NCBI GenBank assembly: GCA_024305745.1
Contig: JAHRBS010000005.1
Span: forward strand, 1,364,001 to 1,428,000
DNA from: Polyporus tsugae
Taxonomy: Eukaryota; Basidiomycota; Agaricomycetes; Polyporales; Polyporaceae
Direction: 5' to 3'
Length of the DNA stretch: 64,000 bases
Shown here: piece by piece, positions 60,350 to 64,000 of the stretch
Numbering within the stretch: position 1 is the first letter of the stretch
How the letters are laid out: the number at the start of each line of letters is the position of its first letter
Notes under the pieces: generated by a model
Told to the model about the DNA's origin: nothing
Database searches by the model: none
What the model saw: the letters and a program-made list of their open reading frames with translations, nothing else
Made by a program: the position numbers and the translations under genes

Positions 60350-60545
60350 TAGAATCCTCGGAGACAGTGCGCAACGCGCTAGAGATGTGTCGAGAGGCCG
60401 GAGAGCCGCTGGGCGGATGGTTTGGGTGACGAGGATGCCCGCGCGGGGTACGAGCGCCGTCGTCAGCGTCGAAGGTTCCACTGCCAGGGGCGATGCAGCA
60501 TGGTGGAAAGAGAAGCAGAGCTCGCGAACGGTGGCGGTTGCATGA
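60350..60545 (-). pseudogene. ABC transporter 5' fragment A5
   Basis: Matches the start region of the intact ABC gene (gagccgctgggcgga, gtgacgaggatgcccgcgcg). The start ATG is ACG here. Only the leader and the first 20-30 codons are present, and the piece lies directly upstream of copy I's flank, without GEP4. Confidence 0.6.
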
Positions 60546-60793
60546 AAGCAGCCGCTCCGATCAATAGGCGCACGGGCTGTATCTCGAGAATGCATCCGAG
60601 TTGGCGGCCGTGGCCACTTGGCCAGCGGGTAGGAAAAAACGCACGTTGGAGGCCAGGTATATTACGTATACGTTGTACAAGTGGAGACTGGGAAAAAAAA
60701 TTCCGCAACACGCCCGTAGGTCCTACTATCAATATGGTCGACGGTCAGTCAATACCTGCGAACTGCTTGTGCATAGAAATGGCTACTCACGGA

Positions 60794-62601
60794 CTACACA
60801 GAATGTTCCAACTTGGAAGTTTGATCAGAGGCTGGACTGGTACTCTTGCAGGAAGGCGCCGTCCGAGTCGGTACCATCACATCCATTCCTGGCCCCTCGG
60901 ATCCGTCCTCGACAACTGCATCAGGGTCCGAGTCGGACAAGTACAAGTCGACGTGAATAGGGTGAGCGAAGGACGCGATGAAAGACGGGAGGGTGTCGCT
61001 AGGCTGCGCCGCAAACTGGAGCACGTCCGGAAAGGCCGTGTGCTCTCGAACGCGAGATCCCGGCCCGGAATACCTCGAGGACGCGATGGTGCTGTCGAAT
61101 TGGCGAAGCGAGAGCATGAAGCGACAGATGAGAATCGACGCTATGCTGCGAGCATGACCATGATTCGTCAGACAGTGATGCAGGTACCCAGGCTCGTGAA
61201 CCGGACTCACGGATCATAGAATACCTGTATAAATTCCATGGCATCGAAGACTGCGCCTGAGACCTAGAACGATATGTGAGGATACATCCTGGCATCTGTG
61301 ATCTGCAGTACAAGGACGTACGGATACCGTGAGGATAATGACCTCAAACATATACAAAATGGCGATAAATCTGGGAAATTGGAATGAGCCGGGAATCACA
61401 GCAGCGTGGGAGGTGAGGCGTACAGGAAGTATATGCTTCCTGAGCATTTGAATATCTTGTCAGCGGCCAGCAACACAAGCATCTAACTATGAGACGACTC
61501 ACCGTTGTAGAACAGGAGAGAGCTAACAGTTTTTCCGAGGTTGACACCTTTCCGAATGCGATACGACTGGTACGTGTACCACCAGGTAATACCGACCACC
61601 AGCAGCTCGGCCGCAAACTGAGATGCTCGTCTAACGACATTAACTAGGTGAAGTGAGCATCCCGGAAGAATGATGGATTGATGTCCTGCGCACCACTGGA
61701 AAGGGTTATCAGTTCGTTAGTATCGTCACACTGAATGCGAACTGTCAGACACACCTGATTAAAAGCGCCGGAGATAGCGAGCTGGAAGTGCTGCAATTGA
61801 ATGGGCTAGGTAAATTGGTGGGAGCTTCGTAGAAGCATTGGAGCTTTCCCGAAAAAGGATTATCAATCACGAGCAGAAGCGAGGCCGAAAACACTCACGA
61901 TGAGCATCACCGATGGCGGTAGCGTCAAAAGAATGATTACGGCTGCCAACCATCTGCTCCCGTTCGACAGTGCGTATGCACGCAGGGCGGAGAAGGCTGG
62001 AAACCACTTTTCTTCAGCATACAAATGCTTTGAGAAGGAACTCGGGACGCACCTGGAAACGCGACCGTGCCCAATATGCTAAGGACCGTCTGGGCCCATA
62101 CATTTGCCGTACAACTGTCATGGGGGAGCCGATGTAAGCATAGATTGACATCTATTCAGTTGATGACCGTCTGATACCTCTACATATACATACGATGATG
62201 AGTCCGTCAAAAGGAAGAGAGGTAGCGAGCGAGGTTTCGTACTAGGTCCGACATTGGGTAGATAGTCGCAAGGCCCAGGAGGTTCTGTATGAGCAATGCA
62301 TAGCGGCTTAAGCCATACACCAGCCAGGAGACTGTGACTCCAGAGCGCCCGTTCCACATGAACCTGACCTCCTCGTTGAGGCAGAGGAGCCAGTCATAGA
62401 CGAAGATCGCTAAGTACCCACGTTAGCATTAGGCAACTATGCGAATGGTTGGTGAGACAGCACCACAAACAGCCATGCCACAGTAAATGTTCGTGTAGCT
62501 ATTAATCAACAGTGGTGTTAGCACTCTCTCGATGGACTTCAAAGTTGCTGCGACACTTACAGACTTGACAACTCCTGCGCACCGAGATTAGTCGCGGACA
62601 T
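60794..62601 (-). CDS. DUF6533-type membrane protein, copy J
   Basis: Start MSATNLGAQELSSL at 62601, TATA (catataagtgtcccac) about 90 bases upstream. Micro-exon AG at 62178-62179, then SCTANVWAQTVLSILGTVAF (62 nt, in frame), ALRAYALSNGSRWLAAVI-type exon, and SQFAAELLVVGITWWYTYQS. Tail SLRQFDSTIASSRYSGPGS, SFAHPIHVDLYLSDSDPDA, then GSEGPGMD in place of SEWREMD, ending LEHSV. The upstream exons are closest to copy H, the tail to copy I, which suggests gene conversion between neighbours. No frame break found. Confidence 0.78.
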
Positions 62602-62699
62602 TGTATCGAGCGTGGGCGTGAACGAGAAGGGCTAAGGGGAATAAGATCGGAAGGGGATTCCTGTGAGGTAGTGCCGCGGTGGGACACTTATATGCCACA

Positions 62700-63470
62700 T
62701 CCATCTGAGTCGCCGCGATGCGGGCTCACCAGATGCAGGAAATGACGCCTACGAACACTATCTTCTTCGACGTGACACACTCCGGGTGGAATGGAAGATC
62801 TGTCAGTAAAAACCACTTTTGCCGCACACAGAAGCCAGCCTACACACCAGTGGTGTTCTATCGACACCGCCCTCCCCTGTTTCCTGATTCCGTGGTACCC
62901 TAGGCGTGCCATCCCTCGCGATAGCGTGCCGTGGAAGTTATTCTTCCATCAGCCCGGACGTTTGTGCGCTGGATCTCCAACCGACCTGAGGAAGGCGAGA
63001 GTGCTCGCTGAGGAGCCCACAGCAGCTTGAACTGGGTCGACATCTGTTAGTGACGCCGACCGCGGGGCTTTTCAGCCTGATGGCGTCATTCATTCGAGAA
63101 AACTTCCGGCAACAGATGATACTGCAAGCTGCGCTTCCTGTTAGTTGTCGGTAATTTGAGAATATGCACACGCACCTTGAAGGGCCTTCTAGCTGTGGAA
63201 TTGTGGATGCGTCATACACGGATGACTATCCTCGCACCTAGGGGACGCCAGCTAATATATTGACCAATGACAGTAACCACGCTCCACCACACCGCGCCAA
63301 GAGCCTAGTCTGGCTCGTCAACTGAGGTTCCGTAAGCGCATCGCAGGAAGATTGCGGGGCCGTCTGTCGTGATGATACCCTAAAACGGTGGAGCTTCAGC
63401 CAGAAATGAATTCTGTTCAGGACTCACTGAGATGATGGTTGCGACAAAGCCGCAACAGGTGATCGCCGTG
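62700..63470 (-). repeat. Module X upstream of copy J
   Basis: The best-preserved copy of the flank: ccgggtggaatggaagatct near 62783, gcgtgccatccctcgcgata near 62903, gtgctcgctgaggagcccac near 63001, gcgcatcgcaggaagattgc near 63337 and actcactgagatgatggttg near 63423. One possible minus frame (LLSEHSRLPQVGW) has no match to a known family. Confidence 0.5.
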
Positions 63471-63754
63471 TCGGAGGAATACTCAAGTACTCCACGTCCA
63501 GGTTACTTATGGTTGATGTCCGAGAAGAGGTAATTTTGACGTCCAATGGTAAAATGCCCGTCGCCTGCGGCCGTGGCGGCGCCTGATGACAATCATCTCA
63601 TCCGGTCGAGTGCCCAATGGCTGAGTCATACCAAAAGTATCCAGGGAAGAAGACTCATAGATGACGGATAATTAGATTTGTGAGCATCGAAGATAGACTC
63701 ACAAGATGGTAGGGAATAAACTTGAAGCACTACAATACCTCGCCCCAGCAGCCT

Positions 63755-64000
63755 TCAATTCGAAAACCTTTCCCACATCCTCCTAACCAACCCACGCTCC
63801 TTCACCGGCCTCTCCTCCACCGGCATAGGCTTCACGAACCTATGCTGCAAAGTCTCCCTCCACACCGCCTCCTGCGGTCCCAGCACCCACCTCTCCACTC
63901 CTGCCAGCATGCCCTTCTCAATCGCCCGCAGCGCCAGTGCCTCCCTCTTCCACAGCCCCTCCGTCCACACAGCTAACGGACCCTCCCTATCTAGGCGCAC
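63755..64000 (-). CDS. GEP4: GEP4, mitochondrial phosphatidylglycerophosphatase (C-terminal part, cut by window edge)
   Basis: An uninterrupted frame enters from the right edge and ends at TGA (63755). It reads LDREGPLAVWTEGLWKREAL, then AIEKGMLAGVERWVLGPQEA and RRMWERFSN. GEP4 dephosphorylates phosphatidylglycerophosphate in the mitochondrial matrix side of cardiolipin synthesis. The LAVWTEGxWKRE segment and the C-terminal helix fit the family's end. Unlike G1-G6 it has no stop or shift here, so it may be the functional parent or a recent copy; the catalytic motifs lie outside the window. Confidence 0.7.
   Translation of the reverse strand: MRLDREGPLAVWTEGLWKREALALRAIEKGMLAGVERWVLGPQEAVWRETLQHRFVKPMPVEERPVKERGLVRRMWERFSN

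Noticed and set aside
1..64000. Transposon origin for the repeated units
   Set aside because: No reverse transcriptase, transposase, terminal repeats or target duplications seen; unit ends vary from copy to copy, which fits segmental duplication and deletion.

Overview
This is a nuclear window from a basidiomycete fungus, most likely a wood-decay Agaricomycete. The polypore-like placement is inference. Evidence is the many GT-AG introns of about 50-75 nt, a fungal-specific FunK1 protein kinase, and a large set of DUF6533-type seven-helix membrane proteins. No complete transposon, CRISPR array, rRNA or convincing tRNA was seen.

Left part (1-23 kb) is mostly single-copy. After the 3' end of a DUF6533 gene come an intact FunK1 kinase (1922-4723), a gene-poor stretch with diverged repeats (about 5.3-6.3 kb), a doubtful disordered-protein ORF (8.6-9.3 kb), an orphan 548-residue protein (11.6-13.5 kb, minus), and an HMG-box-like gene (about 16.2-18.2 kb). 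Next are a divergent pair, YciI-domain protein and mitochondrial Fe-S assembly factor ISA2 (18.5-20.1 kb), and a coiled-coil protein (21.4-22.6 kb). Splice models for FunK1, YciI, ISA2, the orphan, the coiled-coil protein and the ABC transporter were built by hand. In every case the summed exon length is a multiple of three.

Right part (23.4-64 kb) is a segmental-duplication array. It holds nine DUF6533 genes (one on plus, eight on minus); with the partial copy at the left edge the window has ten, plus one internally deleted fossil. Between them lie debris of two mitochondrial genes: 5' pieces of an Mdl-type ABC half-transporter, whose one intact copy is at 27.5-30.3 kb, and pieces of GEP4, a HAD-family phosphatidylglycerophosphatase whose best copy runs off the right edge. 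The repeat unit on the minus strand reads [ABC 5' exons]-[GEP4]-[unknown module X]-[TATA promoter]-[DUF6533]. Deletions of different size join ABC exons to GEP4 exons at three places; one join keeps the reading frame. The intact-looking DUF6533 copies share a promoter layout (TATA 80-97 nt before ATG), the same splice pattern and a conserved acidic C-terminal tail, so the family appears maintained while its hitch-hikers decay.

The most unusual signal is in the DUF6533 genes. The reading frame across the third and fifth coding exons closes only if a two-nucleotide exon (AG, inside the conserved string TAGAGGT) is spliced in. That string is present at the equivalent place in all nine copies where the region is visible.
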